NCBI RefSeq assembly: GCF_037975245.1
Contig: NC_092570.1
Location: 3,245,501 to 3,309,500, forward strand
DNA: 64,000 bases
Source of the DNA: Apostichopus japonicus
Lineage: Eukaryota; Echinodermata; Holothuroidea; Aspidochirotida; Stichopodidae
Reading direction: 5' to 3'
Shown here: one piece after another, positions 62,846-64,000 of the stretch
How the letters are laid out: every line of letters begins with the position of its first letter
Numbering within the stretch: position 1 is the stretch's first letter
Translations under genes and position numbers: made by a program
The notes under the pieces: model-generated
What the model was told of the DNA's origin: nothing
Databases searched by the model: none
What the model saw: only the letters and a program-made list of their open reading frames with translations

Positions 62846-63973
62846 CTGTAAAATGACTATATTTATCAGACATACATAACTTCAAAAAATTCTTGAAAGA
62901 TATTTTTCAGATATTAATGTGGGTTTGTTTTATTACTCTCTTTCAGATAAAACCATCTGCTTTTTAGAATTCGACTGGTACAAACTTGTTGGGAGCTCAA
63001 AGCCTACTGGTACCCCTGAAAATCGAGTGAGATGTTTTATTGAGACATTCATTCCAGATGAGGTAGAAAGAAAAGATACTTTTTTATGGACAGGAAATGT
63101 TTTATTATTATACGGCAGTTGGGGCTGGGACGTATGGTTTTTAACTTCTAGTACCCCCTCTTTTTAACCTAATCAAGTAATACACAGACGCTTGTAAACC
63201 TAAAACTCAATTTCATAGAATGACCTCTCGTGAAAAGGGTTTGAGAGTAGTCTTCGTCTGGACATGTAGGAGGACAACAGATGGTATCCGGCAGACCATC
63301 TGCTAAATTTGAGTTACATCAAAACAAAAAGTCAGCCGGAAAAATATTATACAATATATATAACTTCCTACCGGTGGTTCAAGCCAAAAATCTGAAATAG
63401 GCAGTCCAATCCACGTTGAGGGGTGTTGAATTTGGGGGACGGAGAGGGGCACAAAGGTGTCAATGGGATGTCGAGGGGGGTCTGAGTGTGTCTCCATTCA
63501 AAAGAAAGGGGTCTAAGGGTGTCAAATTGGGGCCATAACATTTTTTACTGAGAGTGCTCATATGCAAACTGATGGCATATTTTGGTAGCTTTCAACAACA
63601 TGGAATTCCCAGTAAGAATCTTCTGAGAATCTACACAAGTTATATTTCGGTGATACTTATTCGTTCTAAGGGGGGGGGGGGGTGGGGGCTGATTGACTCT
63701 TAGTTATATAAAAACAGATATAGCTACAATCCACAAGTTACACAATCTGTGAGATAGACAGACAGACAGCAAAACATATGTCCACAGAGTCGTTTCCACT
63801 TTCAAGACACCATATGCTTTTTGGAGGGAAAATAAATATCTCAGTTTTGGTTGGACTAGTTTTTTTTTTTTGAACCAGTGACTTCAGGGTAAGTTAACTT
63901 GTGCTTTAAACATGAGTAACTGGTCCATAACCTAAGATATGCCAGCTGAGACCGACTTAGTATAAATTTTTAC
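62846..63973. other. Intron near the window edge
   Basis: It contains a G run at 63670-63682 and repeated GGGTGT/GGGGTCT words at 63418-63515. Two open stretches were considered as exons and not accepted. Confidence 0.5.
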
Positions 63974-64000
63974 CAGTAAGTGCTTCACGATGGACAATAG
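63974..64000 (-). CDS. Possible exon at window edge (partial)
   Basis: Nine codons (LLSIVKHLL) are open up to CTG|GTAAAA and end in phase 0, matching the start of the 62845 exon. The other end lies outside the window. Support is only the phase match and a moderate donor. Confidence 0.35.

Noticed and set aside
62947-63062. Plus-strand exon-like segment with CTCTCTTTCAG acceptor and GAG|GTAGAA donor
   Set aside because: Plausible splice sites and 38 open codons, but no neighbouring plus-strand exon, no recognised motif, and it lies in an intron of the better-supported minus-strand gene.
63173-63310. Minus-strand open segment with DTICCPPTCPDEDYSQT
   Set aside because: It does not join the neighbouring exons in phase with good splice sites; probably chance.

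Overview
This is nuclear DNA from an animal, not a prokaryote. The window is AT-rich and mostly non-coding. It carries long microsatellites, tRNA-derived SINEs, hAT-like and foldback DNA elements, a truncated LINE tail and GT-AG introns. Most long open frames look like chance frames in AT-rich or repeat DNA. The repeat types suggest a marine invertebrate, possibly an echinoderm, but that is an inference and no single feature proves it.

Layout. Bases 1-6300 are repeat-poor AT-rich DNA with G-rich and poly-G tracts. Bases 6300-13400 hold hAT-like remains: a duplicated ~370-400 bp segment, a SINE-like tRNA sequence at 10128, a 300 bp MITE with an 8 bp target duplication at 11622-11921, and the 3' end of a LINE at 13116-13385. 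Bases 15300-18460 hold two copies of one tRNA-derived SINE beside (TA)n tracts. Bases 20267-28580 contain a 400 bp CAT array, two foldback elements, a type I hammerhead ribozyme motif at 27363-27405, and a 410 bp array of shifting tetranucleotides. Bases 28600-42900 show little beyond a degenerate 148 bp repeat and perfect or near-perfect X-box-like motifs.

The only gene I can build with confidence lies on the minus strand from beyond 64000 down to 48495. Five short exons (62845-62779, 60478-60438, 59715-59569, 50938-50852, 48691-48495) join with compatible phases and canonical splice sites. They give about 178 residues of C-terminal protein; a further 9 residues may lie at 64000-63974. The tail is acidic and then Gln/Pro-rich. 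I do not recognise the family. A 48-codon open segment at 55432-55289 could be an alternative last exon with a different C-terminus.

The most notable items are: the intact-looking hammerhead with a palindromic stem III (27363-27405); a head-to-head pair of decayed hammerhead-like cores in a long inverted repeat (61621-61737); and a 729 bp element with 13 bp terminal inverted repeats flanked by an exact 28 bp direct duplication (57778-58562), too long for a typical DNA transposon.
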